A DNA stretch of 37,688 bases from an uncultured Eubacteriales bacterium (GCA_900549475.1 UROF01000024.1:1-37688), one strand, 5' to 3'. Positions 7,201-15,593 are shown, counted from the stretch's first letter. A program made the numbers and translations. The notes: generated from the sequence alone by a model not told the origin.

Positions 7201-7848
7201 TCAATCCAAAACTTCCACGCTGTCATCTTCACCGATGGCCAGCTTGATGTACGTCATGGTATCACCTTCGTAGACGCTGTACACGCCCAGAAAAGCGGTA
7301 TCCGGCGCAAGTTCGGTTTTACTGTATGTTGTTCCATTAAAAACAATATCGGGGCCATCGGTCAGCACGCCAACAGCAGATTCCGTCTCCACAGTGACAC
7401 CCTCACAGGCTACGAACACCTTGATGAGGTTATCTTCCAGCGTGACTTCCTTGGCAGCACCAGCGGTGACCTCCTTGCAGGTGACAACAGAACCCTCCCC
7501 GAAAGAGCAGCCTCCACCCAAGCTGACCATGGCGTGATAGTCTCCCATGATCGTAAGACCACCGTTAAAGACGCAGTTGTCAAAATAGATATTGCTGCGC
7601 ACGTCATTGGATCCGTCCCGTGTACTGGCAGGGTCAACAGTAACCATGACCATTTCCTCGAAGGTCACATCGTAGACCTCAGTGGTTTCCCCGGCTTTCA
7701 ACTGATAATCGTACTGCACCTGGGCAGCATCAGTACCGGGATCATCGGTCTGTGCATCGGTCTGCGCGGTGCCGTTTGTATCGGCGCAGGCGCAAAGCGT
7801 CAGCAGCATGGTCGCGAAAAGTAAGGCAAGCAGCTTTTTCATAATCAT
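7201..7848 (-). CDS. secreted lipoprotein of unknown function
   Basis: It encodes 215 residues with an AGAAGGA ribosome site just upstream of the ATG at 7848; MKKLL three codons in is the alternative start. The N-terminus is a typical lipoprotein signal: KK, a hydrophobic stretch LLALLFATMLLTL, then a Cys-Ala-Cys-Ala lipobox-like end near residue 20. An Asp/Thr-rich linker (about 22-45) leads to a mature domain rich in Val, Gly and Thr with regular beta-strand spacing. No named domain is recognised. It is predicted to be anchored on the outside of the membrane. It stands alone with its own long leader. Confidence 0.75.
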   Translation of the reverse strand: MIMKKLLALLFATMLLTLCACADTNGTAQTDAQTDDPGTDAAQVQYDYQLKAGETTEVYDVTFEEMVMVTVDPASTRDGSNDVRSNIYFDNCVFNGGLTIMGDYHAMVSLGGGCSFGEGSVVTCKEVTAGAAKEVTLEDNLIKVFVACEGVTVETESAVGVLTDGPDIVFNGTTYSKTELAPDTAFLGVYSVYEGDTMTYIKLAIGEDDSVEVLD

Positions 7849-8056
7849 ACATCCTTCTTTTTTATTTGCAGACAGGAGATATTTTTTCCATAATCACCTC
7901 CCATGCCTCCGATGAAGGATTATTGCGCTGACAAAATACAGAGTTTCAACTAGCACATCACATCTTTTCCACACCGCGCAGCGCAAAACAGCAGCTGTAT
8001 TTTACCACATAAAATGGGACCCACAGGGCGCGAGTATTCAGATGTGTTGTATTTTT

Positions 8057-8084
8057 AGTATATCATACTACAAAAAAGCTGCAA
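8057..8084 (-). promoter_or_regulatory. possible promoter of the lipoprotein gene
   Basis: On the minus strand TTGCAG (8084-8079) and TATACT (8062-8057) have a 16-base spacer. This would give a leader of about 200 nt (7849-8050), in which I see no riboswitch. Confidence 0.35.
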
Positions 8085-8195
8085 GGAGTTTGTTGGAAAC
8101 CGCAGCTGCAGCGGATTTTCTCCTGTCTGCCCATATCCCCGGTCCCTTTTCCCGATCTTTTCTGGCATACCGGCTGCCAAAGGCAAAGAAGTGAA

Positions 8196-8225
8196 TTGAC
8201 ACACTTTTACAGCCAACGGTAAAAT
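8196..8225 (+). promoter_or_regulatory. promoter of the amidohydrolase gene
   Basis: TTGACA (8196-8201) and TAAAAT (8220-8225) are separated by 18 bases. The -10 box overlaps an upstream in-frame ATG at 8224, which rules that ATG out as the start. Confidence 0.75.
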
Positions 8226-8292
8226 GGAGAGGCAATATGAGGATATTGACCCCGGGCACTTTTCATGGATGGAGCAGAAAGGAGCTTACACA

Positions 8293-9648
8293 GTGAAAAC
8301 ACTGATAAAAAACGGCATCGTGATCACCCAGGACCCCCAGGACCAGGTATGGGAAAAGGGATGGCTGCTGCTGGAGGGGGACCGGATCGCGGCACTGGGA
8401 GAAGGCGCCCCATCAGCAGACATCAGCGCTGACAAGATCGTGGACGCGGCTGGCATGGCCGTTCTGCCGGGTATCGTGGATGTCCACACCCACGTCTGCG
8501 GCTCCCTTTTCAAAGGGATGACGGAAGATCCTGTGGGGGCGTTCTATGGTCTGGCGTTTCCTATGGAGCGATTGCTGACCCCGGAGACCACCTACGCCCT
8601 GAGCATGCTGGGGGCCGTGGAGTGCCTCAAGGCAGGCGTCACCTGCATCAACGATATCTACCACTATATGCGTTCCACCGCCCGGGCAATCCATCAGCTG
8701 GGCATGCGGGGCGTACTGGCACAAAAGATCATCGAAACCGATCTGGGCACCATCCAGTACAACGACTACACCAGAATTCCCAAGGAGGGCGCCGCCCGAG
8801 TGGAGGAGAACTGCCGTCTGATCGAAGAATATCACGGCAAGGACGGACGGATCTTCTGCCGCTTTGGCCCCCACGCCACCGACACCGTCTCGGTGGAGCT
8901 GGCCAAAAAGATCGTCGAACTGGGCCGCCGCTACCAGGTAGGCTTCCACATCCATGTGGCCCAGAAGGACCAGGAGGTGGATTTCCTGCGGGAGACCTAC
9001 GGCATGACCCCGGTGGAGTACCTGAACGAGACCGGCCTGATGGGGGAGGACCTGATCGCAGCCCACTGCACCTGCGCTACCACAGCAGACATCAAGCTTC
9101 TGGAGAAGGGCGGCGCTACGGTAGCCCACTGTGCGGAAATGTACGGCAAGCGGGGCAAATTCCCTCCCATCGCCCAGCTCTATCCCAGCAAGGTGCGTAT
9201 GGCCTACGGTACCGACTGGGTCACCATGGACCCCTGGACCAATATGCGCACCGCTGTAATGGCCGCCCGTATGGCCGGATGTCCCAACGAACTGCCGGAT
9301 GCCCACACAGCCCTGCGGCTGTCCACCATCGTTCCCGCCCAGGCTCTGGGTCTGGGAGAGCAAATCGGCTCTCTGGAGGCCGGTAAACAGGCGGATGTGA
9401 TCCTGATGGACCTGCGCAGCCCCAATCTTACCCCCCTGTTCGATGACCCGGTGGCCACCATCGTATATAACGCCAACCGCCACGATGTAGACTCCGTATG
9501 GGTGGCAGGCAAGCGGCTGGTGGAAAACAAGCGGCTGCTCCCGGCGGAGGAGTCCTGGGTCCTTTCCGAGGGACAGAAGGCCGCCTCCTCCATCTATGCG
9601 GACTACAAAGCAGGGAAGCCCGGCAAATGCTGGGAGGACGACAACTGA
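8293..9648 (+). CDS. metal-dependent amidohydrolase (MtaD/SAH-deaminase or TrzN-like)
   Basis: It encodes 451 residues. GTG 8293 is chosen as start because AAAGGAG lies at 8278-8284 and the promoter overlaps the only upstream ATG. The fold is that of a cytosolic amidohydrolase. A beta-sandwich strand set precedes the metal motif VDVHTH with H65 and H67. Further metal and catalytic residues appear in FHIHVAQ, AHCT and YGTDW, the last holding the conserved Asp. The C-terminal GSLEAGKQADVILMDL is the usual ending of the sandwich. Known relatives deaminate S-adenosylhomocysteine, 5'-methylthioadenosine or guanine-like compounds, or hydrolyse triazines; the substrate here cannot be read. It is a single gene with its own promoter and terminator. 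Confidence 0.85.
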   Translation: MKTLIKNGIVITQDPQDQVWEKGWLLLEGDRIAALGEGAPSADISADKIVDAAGMAVLPGIVDVHTHVCGSLFKGMTEDPVGAFYGLAFPMERLLTPETTYALSMLGAVECLKAGVTCINDIYHYMRSTARAIHQLGMRGVLAQKIIETDLGTIQYNDYTRIPKEGAARVEENCRLIEEYHGKDGRIFCRFGPHATDTVSVELAKKIVELGRRYQVGFHIHVAQKDQEVDFLRETYGMTPVEYLNETGLMGEDLIAAHCTCATTADIKLLEKGGATVAHCAEMYGKRGKFPPIAQLYPSKVRMAYGTDWVTMDPWTNMRTAVMAARMAGCPNELPDAHTALRLSTIVPAQALGLGEQIGSLEAGKQADVILMDLRSPNLTPLFDDPVATIVYNANRHDVDSVWVAGKRLVENKRLLPAEESWVLSEGQKAASSIYADYKAGKPGKCWEDDN

Positions 9649-9657
9649 TCCCTTGCA

Positions 9658-9693
9658 GGCGGAAGCGCGGCTCTGCGCTTCCGCCCTTATTTT
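9658..9693 (+). terminator. terminator of the amidohydrolase gene
   Basis: An 11-bp perfect stem (9658-9668 with 9675-9685) is followed by a T-rich tract (TTATTTTG). Confidence 0.8.
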
Positions 9694-9712
9694 GTCTTAA
9701 AGAATCCTTAAA

Positions 9713-9741
9713 GTGACATTTTTCCAGCGGCAAAGTATAAT
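9713..9741 (+). promoter_or_regulatory. promoter of the VanZ-family gene
   Basis: GTGACA (9713-9718), 17 bases, then a perfect TATAAT (9736-9741). The ATG at 9774 follows after a short leader. Confidence 0.75.
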
Positions 9742-9773
9742 AATGACAGCAACTATGATCAAGGAAGGCTGTT

Positions 9774-10331
9774 ATGACCGCTCAATACTTCTTTTTTGAT
9801 ACCTACCCGGGTTATTTCCTGCAGGTGCTTCCCTTTGCCCTGCTGGCGGGACTTCTCTACGGCATCCACCGCTTTGCCCGGGACAAGGCTTCTCCCACCT
9901 CCCGGAAAATCTGGGCCTCCCTCCTTGTTTCCTATCTGACAGGCCTTTTGTGCCTCACCCTTCTGATCAAAGTCATCGGAAGCCTCTGGTATTTTCTCCT
10001 CTACCACCAACCCAGCGGCATCATCTACCACTGGTTTGACGGGGAGTTCGACCTGGTCCCCGACTTCTTTGCCCGCTTTTCCCGGGAAAACCTGGGAAAC
10101 ATCCTGATGTACCTGCCCTTCGGCATCCTCTATCCGCTCTCCCGGGGCCACAAATCCTGGTGGAACACCCTGTGGACCGGTCTGCTGCTGATCGTTGTCA
10201 TCGAGCTGCTCCAGCCTGTTTTCGGCCGCAGCTTTGATGCCAACGACATCATCCTCAATTTTGCCGGGGTGCTGCTGTCTACCAGCCTGTTTTTCCTTGT
10301 GCATCGCTGTATTGCGGCCAAAAAAGGCTGA
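9774..10331 (+). CDS. VanZ-family membrane protein
   Basis: It encodes 185 residues starting at ATG 9774 behind AAGGAAGG. Four to five hydrophobic segments are visible (about 13-30, 47-75, 105-120, 130-148, 160-178). The VanZ signature is clear: NLGNILMYLPFGILYP, then an E..QP pair and GRSFDANDIILNFAG. VanZ itself lowers teicoplanin sensitivity in enterococci, and family members act in the cell envelope, but most have no known function. Nothing here suggests a glycopeptide resistance cluster. It is a single-gene unit between a promoter and a terminator. Confidence 0.85.
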   Translation: MTAQYFFFDTYPGYFLQVLPFALLAGLLYGIHRFARDKASPTSRKIWASLLVSYLTGLLCLTLLIKVIGSLWYFLLYHQPSGIIYHWFDGEFDLVPDFFARFSRENLGNILMYLPFGILYPLSRGHKSWWNTLWTGLLLIVVIELLQPVFGRSFDANDIILNFAGVLLSTSLFFLVHRCIAAKKG

Positions 10332-10349
10332 TCCTGTCCATACCTTTCT

Positions 10350-10376
10350 GCGGAGCCCTTCCGGGCTCCGCTTTTT
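10350..10376 (+). terminator. terminator after the VanZ-family gene
   Basis: A 9-bp perfect GC-rich stem (10350-10358 with 10363-10371) with loop TTCC is followed by T5. Confidence 0.9.
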
Positions 10377-10412
10377 CTTGCCGCTCGCCCCCTTTCGCGA
10401 CAAGAAGGGCCC

Positions 10413-10441
10413 TTGACAATCGTCCGATTTCGGACTATACT
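10413..10441 (+). promoter_or_regulatory. promoter of the MarR-MATE operon
   Basis: A perfect TTGACA (10413-10418) and TATACT (10436-10441) have a 17-base spacer. The spacer contains the first palindromic operator. Confidence 0.9.
10422..10435. promoter_or_regulatory. operator 1, palindrome GTCCGA-TT-TCGGAC
   Basis: A 14-bp palindrome fills most of the spacer between -35 and -10. An identical copy lies at 10460-10473. The likely ligand is the MarR protein encoded just downstream, giving autorepression. Confidence 0.85.
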
Positions 10442-10459
10442 GGTTGCCATTGTGAAAAA

Positions 10460-10473
10460 GTCCGATTTCGGAC
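10460..10473. promoter_or_regulatory. operator 2, identical palindrome
   Basis: It is identical to the copy at 10422-10435, 38 bp centre to centre. It abuts the ribosome site AAAGGAGG (10474-10481), so a bound regulator would also block early elongation. Confidence 0.85.
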
Positions 10474-10485
10474 AAAGGAGGTCCC

Positions 10486-10953
10486 ATGGAAGAACTGCAT
10501 TTTCCGGAATTTCTCCGGGCATATAATTGGCTCTACAAGGAGAGCAACGCTATCTACCACCGGCTGGCAGGCTACTTCGGCCTGTCGGATACCGCCTTCT
10601 GGCTGCTCTATTCCCTGCGGGAGACAGACCGGCCTCTCAAACAGGCGGAACTGTGCAGCATTCTCTGCTCCAGCAAGCAGACCGTCAACTCCGCCCTGAA
10701 AAATCTGGAGGAAGAAGGCCTTATCCGTCTGGAAAGCGCCCAGGGAGACCGGCGCAGTAAGGAAGTCTTTCTCACAGAGGCAGGATCAGAGCTGGCCGCA
10801 GCCTCTGTGGATCGGGTACTGGCCATCGAGGAGCAGGCCGCCCTGCGCCTGTCTCCGGAGGAGCGCCTGGCCATCCTGGCCCTGGAGCGGCGGCATGTAG
10901 AGGCCCTGCGGCAGGAGGCAGAACGGTTCCTGGCGGAAAATAAGGAGGACTGA
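10486..10953 (+). CDS. MarR-family transcriptional regulator
   Basis: It encodes 155 residues starting at ATG 10486. The winged helix-turn-helix is visible at about 50-105: LKQAELCSILCSSKQTVNSALKNLEEEGLI, then the wing QGDRRSKEVFLTEAG. N- and C-terminal helices form the dimer interface. It is followed after 5 bases by a MATE exporter, the usual arrangement in which the regulator senses a toxic compound and derepresses the pump. The two identical palindromes at the promoter are its probable sites. Confidence 0.92.
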   Translation: MEELHFPEFLRAYNWLYKESNAIYHRLAGYFGLSDTAFWLLYSLRETDRPLKQAELCSILCSSKQTVNSALKNLEEEGLIRLESAQGDRRSKEVFLTEAGSELAAASVDRVLAIEEQAALRLSPEERLAILALERRHVEALRQEAERFLAENKED

Positions 10954-10958
10954 GCCCC

Positions 10959-12287
10959 ATGCAGATCCGTCTTTCCGACCATTTTACCCTGGGCCGGCTG
11001 CTGCGCTTTACTCTGCCGTCGGTGATCATGATGGTAGTGGCCTCCCTGTACAGTGTGGTGGATGGCCTGTTCGTATCCAATCTGGTGGGTGATCTGGCCC
11101 TGTCGGCGGTGAATATCGTCATGCCCATCGCCATGATCGTGGGCGCTTTCGGCTTTATGCTGGGCACCGGCGGCAGCGCCATCGTGGCCCGGACCATGGG
11201 GGAGGGGGACCGGGACCTGGCCAACCGCTACTTCTCCCTCTTCGTCTGGTGCGTGGTAGGCCTGGGCGCAGCGCTGTCCCTGGTGTGCGTCATCTTTATG
11301 GAGCCTATTGTCCGGCTGGCAGGCGCCAGTGACCTGCTGGTAGACGACTGCGTCATCTATGGCCGTATCCTCCTGGCAGGCAGCGTGCCTTTCATGCTCC
11401 AGACCTCCTTCCAGAGCTTTTTCGTGGTGGCGGAGCGGCCTCACGCCGGGCTCGTGTTTTCCCTGGCGGCAGGGGGGACCAACATGGTGCTGGACTATGT
11501 GTTCATCGCCCTTCTGGACATGGGGATCGCCGGGGCGGCCCTGGCCACCGTGGCGGGGTACTGCGTGGGAGGGCTGATCCCTCTGATCAACTTCCTGCTC
11601 CCCGGACGGGAGGGGCTGCGCATCGTCCCCACCCGCTTCTATGCCCGGCAATTTTTCCACGCCTGTGAAAACGGCTCCTCGGAGCTGATGAGCAATATCT
11701 CCTCCTCTGTAGTGGGTATCCTCTACAACATCCAGCTGATGGACCTGATCGGGGAGAAGGGCGTGGCCGCCTACTCCGTGATGATGTACGTGGACTTTGT
11801 ATTTGTGGCGGCCTTTCTGGGCTTCTCCGTGGGCAGCGCCCCGGTGGTCAGCTTCCACTACGGCGCCGCCAACCACAAGGAGCTGCAAAACGTATTCCGC
11901 AAAAGCATGGCGGTGATCACTGTCACCTCCCTGGCCATGGTTCTCCTCTCCGAGGTGCTCTGCCGGCCGCTTTCCGCCGCCTTCGTGGGCTATGACCCGG
12001 CGCTGATGGAGATGACTGTATCCGGCTTCCGTCTGTTCGCCCTGTGTTACTTCTTCTGCGGCGTCAGTATTTTTGCCTCCTCCTTCTTCACCGCTCTCTG
12101 CAACGGCCTCATCTCCGCCCTCATCTCCTTCCTGCGCTCCTTCCTGCTCCGGGGCGGCCTGGTGTTTCTGATGCCCTTGCTGCTGGGAGAGACGGGGATC
12201 TGGATCTCCGTGGTAGCGGCCGAAGCCATCGGCGCCGCCATTTCCCTTACGCTGCTGGCCCTTCTGCGCCCCAAGTATCAATATTGA
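10959..12287 (+). CDS. MATE-family multidrug/toxin exporter
   Basis: It encodes 442 residues starting at ATG 10959, five bases after the MarR gene, with GGAGG at the end of that gene. About twelve hydrophobic helices in two halves are visible. The N-terminal half holds VDGLFVSNLVGDLALSAVN and GTGGSAIVARTMGEG, typical of MATE transporters of the DinF/NorM type. Members use Na+ or H+ gradients to export cationic drugs or metabolites. The length is normal. Expression should follow the MarR regulator. The substrate is not predictable. Confidence 0.93.
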   Translation: MQIRLSDHFTLGRLLRFTLPSVIMMVVASLYSVVDGLFVSNLVGDLALSAVNIVMPIAMIVGAFGFMLGTGGSAIVARTMGEGDRDLANRYFSLFVWCVVGLGAALSLVCVIFMEPIVRLAGASDLLVDDCVIYGRILLAGSVPFMLQTSFQSFFVVAERPHAGLVFSLAAGGTNMVLDYVFIALLDMGIAGAALATVAGYCVGGLIPLINFLLPGREGLRIVPTRFYARQFFHACENGSSELMSNISSSVVGILYNIQLMDLIGEKGVAAYSVMMYVDFVFVAAFLGFSVGSAPVVSFHYGAANHKELQNVFRKSMAVITVTSLAMVLLSEVLCRPLSAAFVGYDPALMEMTVSGFRLFALCYFFCGVSIFASSFFTALCNGLISALISFLRSFLLRGGLVFLMPLLLGETGIWISVVAAEAIGAAISLTLLALLRPKYQY

Positions 12288-12511
12288 TCTCTTTTCCCGG
12301 TGCAGCAGCATAATCTTTCATTCAAAGACAATCTAATTTTATTTTGTCTATTTCTCAAAGAAAGTTATTTTATATTGTAAGAAATAAACGAAATTATCAA
12401 TTTTAGCCCATTAAATTTAGGAAGATCAAACGTTGCCCGCCGCATATCCTTTCCTGTAACCTATTATCAATATACTTTTCCGTGGGAGCGGAGGAAAGGA
12501 TCGGTGAAAAA

Positions 12512-13861
12512 ATGTTGAAAAGCGCCTATTTGCAGGACGTATACAGCCAGGTGCTGCGGCGGGACCCGGATCAGAAGGAATTCCATCAGGCAGTACTGGA
12601 GGTACTGGAAAGTCTGGATCTTATCGTGGATCAGCATCCGGAGTACCAGGAGCGGGGCATCATCGAATCCTTTGTGGAACCGGAGCGGATGATTGCCTTC
12701 CGGGTACCCTGGGTGGATGACCAGGGGAAGGTCCACATCAACCGCGGCTACCGGGTCCAGTTCAACTCCGCCATCGGCCCCTTCAAAGGGGGACTGCGGT
12801 TCCACCCGTCGGTAAACCTCTCCATCTTAAAGTTCCTGGGCTTTGAGCAGATCCTGAAAAACAGCCTCACAGGCCTGCCCATGGGCGGGGCCAAGGGCGG
12901 CTCCGATTTCGACCCCAAGGGCAAGAGCGACGAGGAGATCATGCGCTTCTGCGAGAGCTTTATGACGGAGCTGAGCCACCACATCGGTCACTTCAAGGAC
13001 ATCCCCGCCGGGGACATCGGCGTGGGGGCCCGGGAGATCGGCTACCTCTTCGGCCGCTTCCGTCTGATCCACGGCGACTACGACGCCGGGGCCCTTACCG
13101 GCAAGGGGCTTGCCTTCAACGGCTCCCTGGTCCGCACTGAGGCCACCGGCTACGGTCTGTGCTACCTCACCGAGGAGATGCTCCGCTGCCAGGGAAACAC
13201 CAGCTTTGACGGCAAGACCGTGGTGATCTCCGGTTCCGGCAACGTGGCCATCTTCGCCTGCGAAAAGGCCCAAGCTCTGGGTGCCAGGGTGGTGGCTCTC
13301 AGTGACTCCGCCGGCTATATTCACGACCCCGAGGGTATCAAGCTGGACGTGGTCAAGGACATCAAGCTCCGCCGCCGGGGCCGCATCAGCGCCTATGCCC
13401 AGGAGGTGCCCGGCAGCTCCTACACCCCCGGCTTCCAGGGGATCTGGAATATCCCCTGCCACATCGCCCTGCCCTGCGCCACCCAGAACGAGATCGACGG
13501 GGCTATGGCGGAGACCATCGTGAAAAACGGCGCCATGGCAGTGGCGGAGGGCGCCAACATGCCCTGCCGTCCGGAGGCCATCCAGACGTTCCAGAAGGCC
13601 GGGCTCCTCTTTGCCCCGGCCAAGGCCGCCAACGCCGGCGGCGTGGCCACCAGCGGCCTGGAGATCAGCCAGAACGTACTGCGTGCCGCCTGGTCCTTCC
13701 AGGAGGTGGACGCCAAGCTCAAAGAGATCATGGCGGGGATCTTCCACAACGCCTATGACGCCTCTCTGGAGTGCGGCGTTCCCGGCGACCTGGTGGTAGG
13801 CGCCAATGTGGCCGGCTTCCGGAAGGTAGCCGACGCCATGGTATCCCAGGGCGTGATCTGA
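12512..13861 (+). CDS. gdhA: glutamate dehydrogenase (probably NADP-specific)
   Basis: It encodes 449 residues. ATG 12512 is preferred; GAAAGGA lies about 11 bases upstream, and an in-frame GTG at 12482 has no ribosome site. It interconverts glutamate with 2-oxoglutarate and ammonia. Family marks are PFKGGLRFHPSVN, MGGAKGGSDFDPKGKS with the catalytic lysine, and GDIGVGAREIGYLFG. The Rossmann glycine motif lies in VVISGSGNVAIFACEKA, and NAGGVATSGLE follows. The length and the GGSDFDPKGKS form fit the hexameric class I enzyme. The 12288-12511 leader is AT-rich and shows no gene. Confidence 0.95.
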   Translation: MLKSAYLQDVYSQVLRRDPDQKEFHQAVLEVLESLDLIVDQHPEYQERGIIESFVEPERMIAFRVPWVDDQGKVHINRGYRVQFNSAIGPFKGGLRFHPSVNLSILKFLGFEQILKNSLTGLPMGGAKGGSDFDPKGKSDEEIMRFCESFMTELSHHIGHFKDIPAGDIGVGAREIGYLFGRFRLIHGDYDAGALTGKGLAFNGSLVRTEATGYGLCYLTEEMLRCQGNTSFDGKTVVISGSGNVAIFACEKAQALGARVVALSDSAGYIHDPEGIKLDVVKDIKLRRRGRISAYAQEVPGSSYTPGFQGIWNIPCHIALPCATQNEIDGAMAETIVKNGAMAVAEGANMPCRPEAIQTFQKAGLLFAPAKAANAGGVATSGLEISQNVLRAAWSFQEVDAKLKEIMAGIFHNAYDASLECGVPGDLVVGANVAGFRKVADAMVSQGVI

Positions 13862-13888
13862 ACGTTTTTCCCCCATCATTCCGTGACA

Positions 13889-13928
13889 AAAATATGCGGG
13901 TACAGCGTTGGCTGTGCCCGCATATTTT
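13889..13928. terminator. terminator of gdhA
   Basis: An 18-bp stem (13889-13906 with 13911-13928, one mismatch) is flanked by A's and followed by T's. It can work in both directions. Confidence 0.85.
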
Positions 13929-14051
13929 TTCCCAACTCCAGCAGTCCGTTTTTTCGTACTATTGTTCTGATATCCTGCATACAGTAGGACAAGTCCGGTG
14001 CCTCACCGCCCCGGCTGACCATATCAGATCATTGTACAAGGAGGGACCACT

Positions 14052-14387
14052 ATGGCATGCCCCGCTTCCATCCGCTCTGCCGTTTCCATCCCCCCCAGCA
14101 CTCCGTCCAAAGTCATCGACCTGGCTCCCTATCTCCGGCGCCGCCGCCGGGACCAGCGGCAGGCCGTTCTCCACACCCTGCTGGCCCTATGGACCCAATA
14201 CCTCTCTCTGGCCGTCCTGCTGCTGTACGCCCTGCTGCGGGTAGTTTTGGCTGGCAGTATCCCCCTGGGTCAGTACAGCGGCCCTCTGTCCCTGCTGTGG
14301 CCCTTGTCCTTCCTCCTGCTGCTGACCAGCTACTGCAGCGATCTGCTGCTGTGGCGGGAGGATTGGGCCGCGGCACCGAAAAAATAA
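14052..14387 (+). CDS. small two-helix membrane protein, unknown
   Basis: It encodes 111 residues starting at ATG 14052 with an excellent AAGGAGG ribosome site (14037-14043). The first 30 residues are Ser/Pro-rich and then strongly basic (LRRRRRDQR). Two hydrophobic segments follow at about 46-66 and 78-98. No family is recognised. The basic stretch before the first helix predicts both ends inside the cell. It stands alone and shares a terminator with the convergent repressor gene. Confidence 0.7.
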   Translation: MACPASIRSAVSIPPSTPSKVIDLAPYLRRRRRDQRQAVLHTLLALWTQYLSLAVLLLYALLRVVLAGSIPLGQYSGPLSLLWPLSFLLLLTSYCSDLLLWREDWAAAPKK

Positions 14388-14413
14388 ATGAGCCATCTTT
14401 GGAGGACACAGCA

Positions 14414-14458
14414 AAGCCCGGGTCAGTCCAGACATCCGTCTGGAACTGATCCGGGCTT
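14414..14458. terminator. shared terminator between convergent genes
   Basis: A long stem of about 20 bp (14414-14433 with 14438-14458, one bulge) lies between the small membrane protein and the minus-strand repressor gene. Confidence 0.75.
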
Positions 14459-14465
14459 ATGTTCT

Positions 14466-15218
14466 TTATTGACCAGGGATATCCGGCCGCCCCGGCAGCA
14501 GTACCCGGCCAAAACAGGCCAGGCTCCGTCCGCTGCTGGGAGGGAGGAGGATATCCATATCTGCGCGGCGGCGGTTCAGGGAAAACAGATAGACCATCCC
14601 CAGACCATCCCGGACGTACTGCTTACAGACCATGGCTCCATCCACGCAGAAAATACCTACATCCCCATTCTGCAGAGGATCGTGGTTGACGTAGACCACA
14701 GAGCCATCCTGAATCCAGGGCTCCATGGAATCCCCCTGGATGCGCACCGCCAGTTCCGCGCCCCGGGGCACATTGCCGGTGACATCAATATAATCAAAGT
14801 CCTCGCCAAACACCGGAGCGGCCAGCCCCGCTGCCGCCGGGCAGCGATACAGAGGGATCTGCCGGACCTCTGAAGGGGGCGCGGCGGCCTCCAGGTCCGC
14901 CTGGTAGGCTCCCAGGGCGTCTGCCACTGCGTGGAGGGTTTGGCGGCCCGGCGTGGACAGCTCCCGGTATTTCCGCACCAGGGCCTGCTCCTCCGCGGAG
15001 CAGACAAAGCTGCGGCCGGTGAGGGCGTCCTGATAGAGATAGTTGGGGTCCACATCCAGCACCTGGAACAGCCGCAGCAGCACGTCCTCCCGGACGGCGT
15101 TCTGTCCGTTCTCATAGTTGCTCACAGCGGAGAGGCTGACCCCCAGGGCTTTGGCCAACTCCCCCTGGCTGATACCCAGTTCCTTGCGCCGCTCCCGCAG
15201 CCGCTGCCCAAAGCTCAT
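14466..15218 (-). CDS. XRE/S24 self-cleaving repressor (CI/LexA-like)
   Basis: It encodes 250 residues starting at ATG 15218. The N-terminal XRE helix-turn-helix spans about 4-60 (LGISQGELAKALGVSLSAVS). The C-terminal S24 peptidase domain spans about 120-230. Visible are the scissile-type AAAG site at 128-131, the nucleophile S164 in GDSMEP and the general base K199 in VCKQY. Such proteins lose DNA binding after RecA-assisted self-cleavage upon DNA damage, as in lambda CI or lactococcal HdiR. No phage genes are next to it. Its own promoter is at 15279-15307, and a LexA-like palindrome lies about 60 bp further upstream. Confidence 0.9.
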   Translation of the reverse strand: MSFGQRLRERRKELGISQGELAKALGVSLSAVSNYENGQNAVREDVLLRLFQVLDVDPNYLYQDALTGRSFVCSAEEQALVRKYRELSTPGRQTLHAVADALGAYQADLEAAAPPSEVRQIPLYRCPAAAGLAAPVFGEDFDYIDVTGNVPRGAELAVRIQGDSMEPWIQDGSVVYVNHDPLQNGDVGIFCVDGAMVCKQYVRDGLGMVYLFSLNRRRADMDILLPPSSGRSLACFGRVLLPGRPDIPGQ

Positions 15219-15278
15219 GGCGTATGCCTCCTTTTCGGTCGTGGTCCCGCCTGAGGCGGGTTATTTTCTCACAGCTGT

Positions 15279-15307
15279 ATCATACCCGGTTTGTCGTCTT
15301 CTGTCAA
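15279..15307 (-). promoter_or_regulatory. promoter of the S24 repressor gene
   Basis: On the minus strand TTGACA (15307-15302), 17 bases, TATGAT (15284-15279). Confidence 0.8.
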
Positions 15308-15328
15308 CAGCAAAACTAAAATTTAATA

Positions 15329-15357
15329 TTGACATTACAGAATAGCTGTGATAATAT
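15329..15357 (+). promoter_or_regulatory. rightward promoter with no obvious gene
   Basis: TTGACA (15329-15334), 17 bases, TAATAT (15352-15357). The transcript would start near the 18-bp palindrome at 15366-15383 and run through the hairpin/repeat region, antisense to tRNA-Tyr. No coding frame with a ribosome site follows. Confidence 0.55.
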
Positions 15358-15365
15358 ACGCTCAT

Positions 15366-15383
15366 ATAGAACATATGTTCTAT
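15366..15383. promoter_or_regulatory. 18-bp palindrome resembling a LexA (SOS) box
   Basis: ATAGAACATATGTTCTAT is a perfect palindrome whose core GAACATATGTTC fits the Firmicutes LexA consensus GAAC-N4-GTTC. It lies just after the rightward promoter at 15329-15357. It may bind LexA or the neighbouring S24 repressor. Confidence 0.65.
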
Positions 15384-15478
15384 TTTGACAACAGGCTTCG
15401 TGGACAGGCAGGATTGGCCTGCCACCAGGTCTGTCCCGGTCCGGACGGTCCCCGGGCCGGAGCAGGGAAGGGGAACCC

Positions 15479-15569
15479 GCGGGGATTTGAACCACCGCCC
15501 GCTGCCGCGGCGGGGTGGAGCGTTGCCCACTTTCACCAAGAAAAACCGCCGTACCTGGCGGTACGGCGG
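15479..15569. repeat. 91-bp direct repeat, copy 1
   Basis: It matches 15656-15746 with only a handful of changes, 177 bp apart. Read on the minus strand it holds a degenerate tRNA T-arm (GGTTCAAATCC) and the same terminator hairpin found 3' of tRNA-Tyr. Long frames here are tRNA-antisense artefacts. Confidence 0.85.
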
Positions 15570-15593
15570 ACACAGCCCCTTCCGGACTGCCCT

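Noticed and set aside
10608..12311. 567-codon minus-strand frame opposite the MarR-MATE operon
   Set aside because: It has a His/Gln/Gly-rich shadow composition and crosses two real genes with good ribosome sites.
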